From the NCBI GenBank assembly GCA_003167495.1, contig PMSX01000059.1, positions 1-39,890 on the forward strand: 39,890 nucleotides of DNA, in the 5' to 3' direction. Numbering within the stretch: position 1 is the stretch's first letter; every line of letters starts with the position of its first letter. The notes below the pieces were generated by a model, which saw nothing but the letters and a program-made list of their open reading frames with translations, was not told where the DNA came from and did no database searches. The stretch is from Bryobacterales bacterium (GTDB lineage Bacteria > Acidobacteriota > Terriglobia > Bryobacterales > Bryobacteraceae). This document shows positions 24,509 through 33,956 of this stretch, piece by piece. The position numbers and the translations under genes were made by a program.

Positions 24509-27157
24509 ATGCCAGCAGGTTCAGGCTGGAAGCGTTTTCGACGCCGTTTACGGTATTGGCTTGATCGCAGTGAAAGGCAGCGCCTGTTGTGGGAAGAGAT
24601 GGAGTTCCATATCGAGTCCATGACTCAGGAGTTGGCCGCGCAAGGCATGGCTGAGGGTGAAGCTCGTGCTGCGGCCCGCAGAAAGTTTGGAAATATGACA
24701 CAAAAATCGGAAGAAGCGCGCACCACCTGGATCGCACAATGGATCAACGATGCGTGGCAGGATCTGAAGCATACAGTTCGCGGGATGCGGCGCGATGCTG
24801 GATTTACGGCGTTTGTGATTCTCATCGCCGGCCTTGGCATCGGCGCCAGCTCCACTGTCTTCAGTGTGGTCAATGCGCTGCTACTGCGCCCGCTGCCGTT
24901 TCGTGACCCGGGACAACTGGTCTGGATGTCTAATGGCGATGTTTACACGACCACACAAGTCGAACACTATTCAGATCTCCGTGCGTTGAACCGATCCTTC
25001 TCCGACCTGGCGGCGTTCGCCAATTACGGTGTGGGCGATAGACAGCTCACCGGAAGCGGCGAACCCGAGCGGCTCACCAGCGTTCCCGTGACTGGGAATT
25101 TTTTCCTATTGCTTGGTGTGCAACCCACCATTGGCAGATCATTCACCACTGAGGAGTGCCAGGGAAGGTATGCCGCTCCGTCGGCACTCCTTTTGAGCTA
25201 TAACTTTTGGCGCGGCCGGTTTGCTTCAGACCCCGACATAGTGGGCCGGAAGCTGATGTTGAACAACCAGCCGGCAACGGTGGTGGGCGTGCTTCCTGCG
25301 TCCTTTGATTTCGGGAGCGTCTTTGCTCCGGGTACAGCAGTCGATATCTTTGTTCCGTGGCCGTTGAATGACAAGGCAAAACCCGCGGGAAATACGATGA
25401 GGATCGTCGGAAGACTGAAGCCCGGCGTGACGGTAGCGAGCGCGCAGGCCGAGTTGACGATGCTGGGGAAACAACTGGTGAGCCAGCACCCGGAACGGAA
25501 TCCGGTCACCCCCTGGCTGTTACCACTGGCACAACGGGTGAGCGGAGGAGTAAGACCGGCCCTGTTAGTGCTGGCCTGCGCGGTGGGAGTCGTCATGTTG
25601 ATTGTGTGCGCGAACCTTTCGAATCTGCAATTGGCGAGGTCAGGTGCGCGCCAAAAGGAGATGGCGATGCGGGCCGCGTTAGGAGCCGGACCTTCCCGGC
25701 TTCTGCGGCAGATGCTTACCGAAAGCGTGGCGCTCTCGTGTTGCGGCGCGGTATTCGGACTGATCCTCGCGGTAGCCGGCACGCGTGCACTGGCGCATCT
25801 CAAAGCGTTCAACCTTCCTTTGCTGGCAAGTGTTCGGATCGACGGAAGCGCGCTTCTGTTCACCTTGCTGGCGGCGGTCGCTTCGGGCGCGCTCTTTGGC
25901 CTGCTGCCCGCTCTACGGGTCACGGCACTCTCCCTTCGCGAGGGCATGCAAGATGCCAGCCGCGGATCGAGCGCGGGTAAGCGGCATGCTTGGGTCCGCG
26001 ATGGACTGGTGGTTTCCGAACTCGCCTTCGCTTGTATCCTGCTCGTCGGCGCGGGGCTGCTGATTCAAAGTTTTCTCCGCGTCCTCGATGTGAATCTTGG
26101 CTTTCAACCGGAGCGAGCGGCCGCGCTCAGGATTGACCCCAGTTTTCGAATCTCAAGTTCCGCGCAGCAGAACTCCTTTATCGACGACGTGCTGCATCGG
26201 ACCCGCTCCATCCCCGGCATTGTGGCGGCTGGGATTACCGACGTCCTGCCCCTGCGCGACGACCGGGAGTGGGCCGTTTCCGTTAGAGGACAGGTTTACT
26301 CGAAGGGCCATCAACCAGAGCCATTCATTCGCGTTGTGAGCGACGGATATTTCGAGGCGGCTGGAATTCCGTTGCGGGCAGGGAGAGTGTTCACCGAGAG
26401 AGATCGTGCATCGAGCGAGCCTGTGGTGGTGATCAATGAAACGATGGCCCGGGCACTCTCGCCAGGCCAGAACCCAATCGGTCAAACGATTACCACTTAC
26501 GACGGGCGGTCGGTCCTGGGAATAGTCATCGGCGTAGTGGCCGACGTGCGTCACGAAGCTCTGGAAAAGGTGGGCGGGTCGGAAATGTATCTGCCGATGC
26601 GGCAAACGGGGGACTACGCGGCTATGCAGCTGGTGGTGCGAACTGCGCTTCCACAGGACGGTCTGGCGGCAGGCATTCGGACGGCTCTCCGTCCCATCGA
26701 CCCCAATCTGCCGGTGCGTGAGTTTGTGACGTTCCAGGATCTGGTCGACAGAGCGGTTTCACCGCGGCGGTTCCTGGTGCTATTGCTCGCCGGATTCGCG
26801 GCTTTCGCCTTGATACTCGCTTCCCTGGGAATCTACGCCGTGATTTCGTTTTCGGTAAGTCAACGAGTGCAAGAAATTGGAATTCGCATGGCCTTGGGAG
26901 CGTCTCCCACTGACTTGCAACGCCGCATTGTGCTCCAAACGCTTGGATTGGCCGCTTTCGGTCTCGCCTTAGGAATGGCAGGGTCCCGAGTTTTGTCGAG
27001 CACGCTGGGCAGCCTGCTGTTTGGGATAACGACCAGCGACCCGGTGACGTTTGTCGAGGTGGGAACGCTTCTTATCGCGGTTGCGGCGATCGCTGGGTAT
27101 GTTCCCGCGCGGAGAGCATCCAGGATCGACCCGATGGTTGCATTACGGTCGAATTAA
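24509..27157 (+). CDS. ADOP-type ABC transporter permease (MacB/FtsX-like)
   Basis: 882 residues. The N-terminal segment (about 1-90, with LLWEEMEFHIESMTQELAAQ and ARRKFGN) is the permease prefix typical of the acidobacterial duplicated orphan permeases (TIGR03434). Two MacB_PCD plus FtsX units follow. The first has a transmembrane helix at about residues 95-120 and a three-helix FtsX region around 345-460. The second starts near 505 (LVVSELAFACILLVGAGLLI) and ends with three helices (FLVLLLAGFAAFALILASLG and the final RRASRIDP). No ATPase gene is adjacent, hence orphan. The family is thought to act in extracytoplasmic signalling or export, but substrate and partner are unknown. It follows padR without a gap. 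Confidence 0.93.
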   Translation: MPAGSGWKRFRRRLRYWLDRSERQRLLWEEMEFHIESMTQELAAQGMAEGEARAAARRKFGNMTQKSEEARTTWIAQWINDAWQDLKHTVRGMRRDAGFTAFVILIAGLGIGASSTVFSVVNALLLRPLPFRDPGQLVWMSNGDVYTTTQVEHYSDLRALNRSFSDLAAFANYGVGDRQLTGSGEPERLTSVPVTGNFFLLLGVQPTIGRSFTTEECQGRYAAPSALLLSYNFWRGRFASDPDIVGRKLMLNNQPATVVGVLPASFDFGSVFAPGTAVDIFVPWPLNDKAKPAGNTMRIVGRLKPGVTVASAQAELTMLGKQLVSQHPERNPVTPWLLPLAQRVSGGVRPALLVLACAVGVVMLIVCANLSNLQLARSGARQKEMAMRAALGAGPSRLLRQMLTESVALSCCGAVFGLILAVAGTRALAHLKAFNLPLLASVRIDGSALLFTLLAAVASGALFGLLPALRVTALSLREGMQDASRGSSAGKRHAWVRDGLVVSELAFACILLVGAGLLIQSFLRVLDVNLGFQPERAAALRIDPSFRISSSAQQNSFIDDVLHRTRSIPGIVAAGITDVLPLRDDREWAVSVRGQVYSKGHQPEPFIRVVSDGYFEAAGIPLRAGRVFTERDRASSEPVVVINETMARALSPGQNPIGQTITTYDGRSVLGIVIGVVADVRHEALEKVGGSEMYLPMRQTGDYAAMQLVVRTALPQDGLAAGIRTALRPIDPNLPVREFVTFQDLVDRAVSPRRFLVLLLAGFAAFALILASLGIYAVISFSVSQRVQEIGIRMALGASPTDLQRRIVLQTLGLAAFGLALGMAGSRVLSSTLGSLLFGITTSDPVTFVEVGTLLIAVAAIAGYVPARRASRIDPMVALRSN

Positions 27158-27197
27158 GGAAAGCAAGTGAGCGCGTTCGGCAGGACGCTCGCGGCAC

Positions 27198-29684
27198 TTA
27201 TTTCAGGACGTTCACCGCGGCAGCGGCAATGCCGAAGCCGCTGAGAATTTGAGACCAATCGAGCAACGAGCGTACTTTAGAAATCTTGGTTACGTTGGAA
27301 GGAACCATGAGAGTGTCGCCCGGAAACATGCGGAGAGATTCGAAGTGCCCTTTGAACATGCCGTTCTGGGTAGACGCGCCGAAGACAGACCCGTCGGCGC
27401 GCAGAATGAACATATTGCTTTTGTCGGCGAAGCGAGTGGGGCCGCCAGCTTGGCGCAGATAGTCGCCTGCCGGAGCATTGCTATTGAAGAGGAACGTCGA
27501 CGGATTAACTACCGTACCCATTACGCTGACAGTGGCGGGCTGGGACGGCACAACCAACCGGTCGCCGTTTTCAAGAGCAATGGGGGGAAGCGCGCCCGCG
27601 CCGGAGGCGGCGCGCCCAATATTGAGGACGATCCTGCCACTGGCCGGCACGCTGCGCATCCGTTCAACGACCTGACGCTGCTGCTCAAAGGAAGCGCGGG
27701 CGCTAGCCTCCTGGGTTGCGGAAACACTGCGCGCGGCGAGCGTGGCAGTACCTTGATCGAGATCGCGCTCTAACTGGTCCAGGTAAGCGTTGAGTTTCTT
27801 TTGTTGTTCAAGGCGGGTCGATTCACGGGTGAACTGTGCGCCAAAGAGATAGGCGTTATTAGTGAGGCCGCCGGCCCGCTCAACCACATCACGCAATGTG
27901 TCGCCCGGACGCGTCGTGTAAACGCCGGCGCTCTTCACTTCTCCTTCCAGGCGGACGAAGGTGGATCGCTCGGCAAGGGGGGCAACGAAATCGGCTTCGG
28001 AAAATATAGTGATGACATCGCCGGGCTCAAGCAGAATGTCGGCGGAGGCGTCGTGGTCAATGACAATTTTCCCCAGGTTGAATGGGATCAGACGGGTGGC
28101 AAGGGTAATGGGATCGGTGCGTTCGATAGCCGCGTAGGTCCAATTGATACGGGGCGCGGGCGGCTGTACGGAGTTACGCGATGCAAATCGGCGAATCTCT
28201 GCGACGCGGCCGGATGCCCACACGCCGCCGAGCGATAGATCCGATTTGTCGCTCGTTTCGACATCTTGCAGCTCTTGCGCTTTTAGAAGCATTTGCACTT
28301 TCTCTTCCGATTGCCCCTCATTAGCCAGGCGATTGTGTTCCTTCCAGTAATCGCGGGTGAGCAGTGCCTGGCGCTCCGGGATCACATCACTGACTTTCAT
28401 GCCTTCACTCCAGGGAAGACGAACGGGATCGGCCAAATTGCCGCGAACGCTAACGGATTTTTCAAAACGCGGAACAACGGGCAGCAAGCGAACAATATCG
28501 CCGTTGCGCAAGGCCGTCTTCAGGCCTTGCTCGTTCAACAGAATATGAGCAGATTCGAGGATGGGTCGATTTTGTGCCAAACGTTCGAGAACGGCTTCGC
28601 TCGAGGAGGCAATGGGAGACAGTCCGCCGGCGTATTCGAACAGGGAGCAGAGCTCGGTGCCGGCGGGCAATTCGTAGATGGCGGGATACGTCACACTACC
28701 GGCGAGCGCGACTTGCGGGCCGTGCGCTGGAATGAAAATTACGTCGCCGGATTCAAGGGTAATGTCTTTGGATTTGTCACCGCGCAGCAATAGGTCATAG
28801 AGATCGAAGGTAGTGATTAACCTGCCGCCGCGGCGCAATTGAATCTGGCGAAGGCTACCGCCAGAAGAGGGCCCGCCGGAGGCAAACAACGCATTGACCA
28901 GAGTGCTCAAAGAGCTGATGGTGAAAGCGCCGGGATGACGGGCATAGCCGACGACGAACACCTGCATGGAACGCAGTTGCCCCATGTTGAGGCTGAGATC
29001 AAAATTGCGGTAAACGCGCGAAAGGGCGGTTTGCACGACGGAGCGGGCCTGGTCGAAAGGCGCACCCGCTAAATGAACGCGGCCGGCTTGCGGGAGAAAG
29101 ATATCGCCCGCGCGATCGACAACGATCACCTTTGAAAAGTTGATCTGACCCCAGACGCTGAGTTGAATTTCATCGCCAGGGCCGAGGGCATAGTCGGCCG
29201 TTACGGGAACCTGGTCCACGGGCGCGAAGGTTGTGGGGACACCGGAGAAAAGAGATGCGCCATAGATGGGCAAGAGTTTGCCGGTGGAGGATTCAACGAA
29301 ACGCTGGAAGTCGGTGGGCGGCTCTTTGATGGTAGGAGGAAACATTTCGGCGGTGCGGTTGCCGGACCAGTCTTCGCCTCTGCCTGACGAATCCTTACCA
29401 GGCCGAAACGAAGGTATCTCGTTGACATTGGGAGAGGTTCCGCGATTCAGGCTGCTTTGTGGAGTAACCTGAGCATTGAGGAGCCGAGTGGCACAGCTGC
29501 CCTCTGACGAGCTGTCGGCGGGGTCGCATTGGTTCCCGTTGGCATCGCGTTCACCGGAAGTGGTAGAGTTTTGGCGGCCCAGTTGCTGCATCAGGATGGC
29601 TTGGTCATCAACGGTAGTCTGGGCGACGACAAGACGAGCTAAGCTCAGAAAAAGGGCGAAAGCTGGAAGGCGCGCTGAAGTCAT
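27198..29684 (-). CDS. SLBB-domain polysaccharide export protein (Wza/KpsD-like)
   Basis: 828 residues from ATG 29684, with AGGA upstream. An N-terminal secretion signal (residues 1-22, ending LVVAQ) is followed by a low-complexity polar stretch. A Poly_export domain lies near residues 160-240 (DYALGPGDEIQLSVWGQINF). Repeated SLBB modules follow (for example FVVGYARHPGAFTISSLSTL, ALAGSVTYPAIYELPAGTEL and FVRLEGEVKSAGVYTTRPGD), plus a coiled segment about 635-690, and the chain ends with a short hydrophobic helix. This is the plan of outer-membrane polysaccharide export channels. No exopolysaccharide synthesis genes are nearby, so it may serve a locus elsewhere. It is convergent with the ADOP permease gene, with a 40-base gap and no clear terminator. 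Confidence 0.88.
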   Translation of the reverse strand: MTSARLPAFALFLSLARLVVAQTTVDDQAILMQQLGRQNSTTSGERDANGNQCDPADSSSEGSCATRLLNAQVTPQSSLNRGTSPNVNEIPSFRPGKDSSGRGEDWSGNRTAEMFPPTIKEPPTDFQRFVESSTGKLLPIYGASLFSGVPTTFAPVDQVPVTADYALGPGDEIQLSVWGQINFSKVIVVDRAGDIFLPQAGRVHLAGAPFDQARSVVQTALSRVYRNFDLSLNMGQLRSMQVFVVGYARHPGAFTISSLSTLVNALFASGGPSSGGSLRQIQLRRGGRLITTFDLYDLLLRGDKSKDITLESGDVIFIPAHGPQVALAGSVTYPAIYELPAGTELCSLFEYAGGLSPIASSSEAVLERLAQNRPILESAHILLNEQGLKTALRNGDIVRLLPVVPRFEKSVSVRGNLADPVRLPWSEGMKVSDVIPERQALLTRDYWKEHNRLANEGQSEEKVQMLLKAQELQDVETSDKSDLSLGGVWASGRVAEIRRFASRNSVQPPAPRINWTYAAIERTDPITLATRLIPFNLGKIVIDHDASADILLEPGDVITIFSEADFVAPLAERSTFVRLEGEVKSAGVYTTRPGDTLRDVVERAGGLTNNAYLFGAQFTRESTRLEQQKKLNAYLDQLERDLDQGTATLAARSVSATQEASARASFEQQRQVVERMRSVPASGRIVLNIGRAASGAGALPPIALENGDRLVVPSQPATVSVMGTVVNPSTFLFNSNAPAGDYLRQAGGPTRFADKSNMFILRADGSVFGASTQNGMFKGHFESLRMFPGDTLMVPSNVTKISKVRSLLDWSQILSGFGIAAAAVNVLK

Positions 29685-29766
29685 GTTTCCTGTCGTGAAG
29701 AAAGTTGGTGGCAGCGGAAGGAAATCTCGCCCGGAAAGGTCTGAGGCGAGTGAGAGAGAATTACGG

Positions 29767-30313
29767 ATGGTTTCGGCGCGGTTGGCCGAAAGAATTTACC
29801 CAGCAAAGACAGGTGTTTCAATAGGTATCTTTCAAAACCTCCCTCGCATTACGCCGTTTCGCTGGTTCGACTCGAACGCTGAAGAGGCCGTCGAGTTTTA
29901 TCTCACTGTTTTCAAGAACTTGCGCGGTTTGAATGAGCGGCACAACATCGATGAAAGCAAAGCGCCCAAGGGCGGCGTTCTCACCATTGCGTTTGAACGC
30001 GACGGCCAGACCTTCACTGCGCTCAACGGCGGTCCAATATTCAAGCTCACTGAAGCCATATCGTTTGTCGTGCGCTGCGATTCGCAGCAGGAAGTGGACG
30101 ATTATTTGGCCAAGCTGACCGAGGGAGGCAGCGAGATTCAATGCGGTTGGCTTAAGGACAAGTTCGGCTTCTCCTGGCAGATTGTGCCGGCAAGCCTGCA
30201 AAGCGATGGAAGCCATGCTGCGGATGAAGAAGATCGATATCGCAGAGTTGGAACGCGAGAGAGATCGTGAGATTCGAGCGGACTCCTCGGTAGTCATAGC
30301 CCAGAGGCGCTAG
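29767..30313 (+). pseudogene. PhnB/VOC-family protein, frame broken near its C-terminus
   Basis: The start is placed at ATG 29767, although the conserved part begins at residue ~28 (ITPFRWFDSNAEEAVEFY). The chain continues with FERDGQTFTALNGGP, ISFVVRCDSQQEVDDYL, and CGWLKDKFGFSWQIVP, the pattern of the PhnB-like 3-demethylubiquinone methyltransferase/VOC proteins. After SWQIVPASL the open frame becomes non-homologous (QSDGSHAADEED, stop at 30270), while the +1 frame from 30200 reads KAMEAMLRMKKIDIAELERE, which is the family's normal C-terminus, and continues open to a TAG at 30313. About 20-50 bases seem to be deleted near 30199. The protein is probably inactive or altered. It is a small cytoplasmic protein of unknown substrate. 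Confidence 0.7.
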
Positions 30314-30427
30314 CAGCTCCCAGTCTGACCTGAAAATCGCTGAATTGACTTGTTATATCCCTAGTATTGGAAGATCTGGGTTCTCCGCGTCTCTGCCCCG
30401 GCTCATCGTCTATTTTCGGCCAAAACC

Positions 30428-33400
30428 GTGAAACTGCTGATTAGATTAGTGTTCTTTGGCGTGCCTATTTCGCTCTGGGCCGCAGCCACAACTCCTTATA
30501 CAGGCTCGGTGCGCGCGGCCGATCAATTCTTGCCGGGCGTTACGGTAACCGCCACGCAGGGCAGTTCCAAAGTAGTGGCGTACACCGACGAGTCCGGCCG
30601 CTACACAATGAATCTTGAGCCGGGCGCATGGGATGTGCAGGTGGAGATGTTCGGTTTCACACCCGTTCACGAGACCGTAACAGTGGGTGACAAACCGCTA
30701 ACTTTTAAGAATTGGACTTTGGAGATGCCCCGTATTAACGAACCGGCCAGCACTCCATCGACTGCGGCCACCAAAACTACAAATGCCAACGGCCGCTCGC
30801 GTCAGAACGGCCAGCGCGGCAGCCGGCAGGGACAAGGCGACCGTTCGGCAGGGAACCGCAACGGCCCTCCCGGCCAGAACCAGAATCGCGACGCGGCTAA
30901 TGGCCAAGGTCAGCCGGGTGCTGGCTTTCAAAATGCGCAGGTCCGGTCTGCCGATAATTCCGACCAAGCTTTGGCACAAGCGGCGGCAGACGCGGCGCTG
31001 CCCGATTTAACCGGCGATGCCGATCCTTCGCTGGTGGTGAACGGCAGTAACAGCGGAGGACTTGCCCAAGCGAGCGACGATGAAGCTCGACGTCAACGCG
31101 CGATGAATGGCCCGGGTGGCGGAGGAAATCCCGGCGGCGGGTTTGGACTGAGTCCCTCGCTAGGGGTTCCGCCGGGTATGAGTGCGCCGGGGACGGACAG
31201 TTTGGGTTTGGGAGGTCTGGGAATAAGCGCGTTGAATGCTGGATTTGGACCTGGAAATGGGCCCGGCGGTGGTTTGGGAGGCGGCTTGAGAGGACCGGGA
31301 GGTGGCGGCGGTTTTGGCCCCGGAGGAGGCGGTGGAGGCGGATTCGGTGGACGTGGAGGCGGCGGTGGCGGTGGACGGGGCGGCGGGCAAGGCGGCGCGA
31401 ACTCCAATCTCCGAGGTCCGTACAATGGCCGCTACGCCAGCTTCGGCAACAGGCGCCGTCAACAGCAGCGGCTGTCGGGTTCTATCTTTGCGAAACTTCA
31501 AAACTCCGCGCTCGATGCGGCGCCGTTTTCCCTGAATGGAAAAGCGGAACCAAAGCCCTCGTCGTCCAACCTGAATTTCGGATTGAATGTCGGCGGACCC
31601 GTGGTGATTCCAAAGATCGTCAACTGGCAGCGCGCCAGTTTCTACTTCACCTATCAAGGCACCCTCAGCAGGAATCCATACAGCTCCGTCTCATCAGTCC
31701 CAACGCTCGCGGAACGCAGCGGCGACTTTTCGGGCATCACCAGCACCATTTTCGACCCACTAACCGCCGCACCTTTCGCGGGCAACATCATTCCGGCATC
31801 GAGAGTCAACGGTGCATCACTCGGGTTGCTATCGTACTTTCCGCAGCCGATGTATGCGGGCCTGACCCAGAATTATCAACTTGTCACATCCGTACCCAAC
31901 AATGCGCAAAATGTAGGCTTTCGGCTGAACGCGCCGCTGAACAACAAAGATCGCCTGAACACGAACATCCAAGTCCAGGAGCGCGATCCGAAAACGGAAC
32001 AGCTATTTGGCTTCGCCGACACGGGCAGCGGACAAGGAGTGAGTGCTTCAGCAGGTTGGAGCCACAGTTTTGCGCCGCGCTTCAACAATAGCGCCACTGT
32101 GACTTTCAGCCGCAACACCAACGTTTTGACTCCGTATTTCGCTTACAAGAACAACATCGAAGGAGATCTGGGCATCAACGGAACCTTGCAGACGCCTTTT
32201 GTTTACGGGCCGCCTACGCTCTCCTTCACCAATTTCGGCTCACTCACAGATGGAACTCCATCACACACGGTGGGTCAGACTACCAACGTTACCGACACGT
32301 TGAGTTACGTTCTGCATCGGAGGCACAATCTGCAGTTTGGCGCACTGTACCGGCGGCTTCAGCAGAACACGACGAATTACCAGAATGCACGCGGCTCCTT
32401 CTTGTTCAGCGGTCTGTTAACAAGTGAATTGAACGCACAAGGCCAGCCTATCGCTGGAACAGGATTCGATTTTGCCGACTACCTATTGGCGCTGCCACAA
32501 TCGAGCACTCTCAGCTATGGCGTAAATAACGAATACTATCGCGGCTGGGCAACTGGTTGGTATGCGCAGGACGATTGGCGTCCCACTCGCGGCCTTTCCT
32601 TCAATCTCGGCTTGCGTTACGAATACTTCGCGCCCTACACAGAGCTCTACAATCACCTCGCCAATTTGCTCTTGAATCCAACGATGACGGCCGTCACCGT
32701 CGTCACACCAAGCCAGAATTCGGATTCCTTGCCAACTAGCCTGGTACGGCCCGACACGCGTGCCTTCTCTCCGCGGCTCGGCTTTGCATGGCGTCCAGGA
32801 GCGAAGCGCGATTTGGTGATTCGGGGCGGCTACAGTATCTTTTACTCCGGCTCGGTCTATTCGCAGATCGCGGCTCAACTGGGCCAGCAACCGCCCTTTA
32901 CCAATAACCTCTCGCTCACAACCAGCACGGCAAATCTGCTGACCCTGCAGAACGGTTTCAACGCCATTCCATCTCAAAACATTCTGAATACGTTTGCCAT
33001 TAGCCCGAATTTTAGACTTCCTTACGCGCAGACTTGGGCCTTTGCCATTCAAGAGGCTCTAGCGCATGGGTTCCTGATCGAACTGGAATACATCGGGACA
33101 AAAGGAACGAATCTAGGCGTGGTGGAGCAGCCGAATCGACCGCCGCCTGGCACATCCGTTCTGAACACGCAAGAGGCGTTACAGATTCCCGACGCGACCT
33201 CATTCAGCTATGAAACATCGCAGGCAAACTCGAGTTTTAATGCGGGGCAAATACGATTCACGCGCCGCTTTTCCACTGGAGTATCGGGCAACTTGCTGTA
33301 TACGTATTCGAAATCGATCGATGATGCATCGAGTTTCAATGCCATCGGCGGCACAACGGTAGAGTTCATTGACAATCTGAATTTGGAACGTGGACTATCT

Positions 33401-33946
33401 TCATTCGACCAGCGGCATAGCTTGTCAGCGACGTTTCTGCTGTCATCGCCAGTGGGCGTGCACGGGATGATGCGAAACGGCGGCTGGAAAACCCACGCAC
33501 TCGCGGGGTGGACAGTCAACGGAACATTCACGGCGGCAACCGGAACGCCATTGACGGCACTGATCGGCGGAAATCTTGCCAACACCGGAGGACTTGCGAA
33601 TGCCGGAAGCACACGCGCCCAAGCCACAGGCCTTCCTATTGACTCCAGCGCTTACCCTTACTTCAATTTGCTGGCCTTTACCACGCCACCGGCGGGCCAG
33701 TTTGGAGACGCCGGGCGCGACACCATTCCCGGCCCGTTCCAAATAGGCTTCAACGCCGCGCTGAATCGCGCTTTTCGCTTTGCCGATAGCCGCCGTACTT
33801 TGCAGTTGCGCTTGAGCGCCACCAACGCGTTGAATCATGAATACATCACGGCGTTTGGCACAACGGTCAACTCTGCCACGTATGGGTTGCCAACCGCCGC
33901 TTCTGCTGTTCGCACTGTGCAGTTGTTGTTGCGCTTTAGTTTCTAA
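30428..33946 (+). CDS. Oar-like TonB-dependent outer-membrane receptor
   Basis: 1172 residues from GTG 30428 (MKLLIRLVFFGVPISLWA is a good signal peptide). A carboxypeptidase regulatory-like beta-sandwich domain occupies about residues 22-95 (GVTVTATQGSSKVVAYTDES, then AWDVQVEMFGFTPV). Next comes a long Gln/Asn/Gly-rich linker to about residue 345, containing glycine runs near 270-320. A plug and 22-strand-type barrel end with the aromatic strand TVQLLLRFSF. The plan is that of acidobacterial Oar-like receptors for large substrates, probably carbohydrate or protein; the ligand is unknown. The linker is extreme (see findings). The next gene on the strand follows 10 bases later, so the two are likely co-transcribed. 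Confidence 0.85.
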   Translation: MKLLIRLVFFGVPISLWAAATTPYTGSVRAADQFLPGVTVTATQGSSKVVAYTDESGRYTMNLEPGAWDVQVEMFGFTPVHETVTVGDKPLTFKNWTLEMPRINEPASTPSTAATKTTNANGRSRQNGQRGSRQGQGDRSAGNRNGPPGQNQNRDAANGQGQPGAGFQNAQVRSADNSDQALAQAAADAALPDLTGDADPSLVVNGSNSGGLAQASDDEARRQRAMNGPGGGGNPGGGFGLSPSLGVPPGMSAPGTDSLGLGGLGISALNAGFGPGNGPGGGLGGGLRGPGGGGGFGPGGGGGGGFGGRGGGGGGGRGGGQGGANSNLRGPYNGRYASFGNRRRQQQRLSGSIFAKLQNSALDAAPFSLNGKAEPKPSSSNLNFGLNVGGPVVIPKIVNWQRASFYFTYQGTLSRNPYSSVSSVPTLAERSGDFSGITSTIFDPLTAAPFAGNIIPASRVNGASLGLLSYFPQPMYAGLTQNYQLVTSVPNNAQNVGFRLNAPLNNKDRLNTNIQVQERDPKTEQLFGFADTGSGQGVSASAGWSHSFAPRFNNSATVTFSRNTNVLTPYFAYKNNIEGDLGINGTLQTPFVYGPPTLSFTNFGSLTDGTPSHTVGQTTNVTDTLSYVLHRRHNLQFGALYRRLQQNTTNYQNARGSFLFSGLLTSELNAQGQPIAGTGFDFADYLLALPQSSTLSYGVNNEYYRGWATGWYAQDDWRPTRGLSFNLGLRYEYFAPYTELYNHLANLLLNPTMTAVTVVTPSQNSDSLPTSLVRPDTRAFSPRLGFAWRPGAKRDLVIRGGYSIFYSGSVYSQIAAQLGQQPPFTNNLSLTTSTANLLTLQNGFNAIPSQNILNTFAISPNFRLPYAQTWAFAIQEALAHGFLIELEYIGTKGTNLGVVEQPNRPPPGTSVLNTQEALQIPDATSFSYETSQANSSFNAGQIRFTRRFSTGVSGNLLYTYSKSIDDASSFNAIGGTTVEFIDNLNLERGLSSFDQRHSLSATFLLSSPVGVHGMMRNGGWKTHALAGWTVNGTFTAATGTPLTALIGGNLANTGGLANAGSTRAQATGLPIDSSAYPYFNLLAFTTPPAGQFGDAGRDTIPGPFQIGFNAALNRAFRFADSRRTLQLRLSATNALNHEYITAFGTTVNSATYGLPTAASAVRTVQLLLRFSF

Positions 33947-33956
33947 GTCTAAAATC

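Noticed and set aside
29476..29766. N-terminal extension of the PhnB-like frame into the SLBB gene
   Set aside because: These codons are antisense to the SLBB signal-peptide region; the PhnB fold begins only after about 29850.
31093..31425. 110-codon proline-rich minus-strand frame
   Set aside because: It is the complement of the glycine-rich linker of the receptor gene, since GGN codons read as NCC on the other strand.
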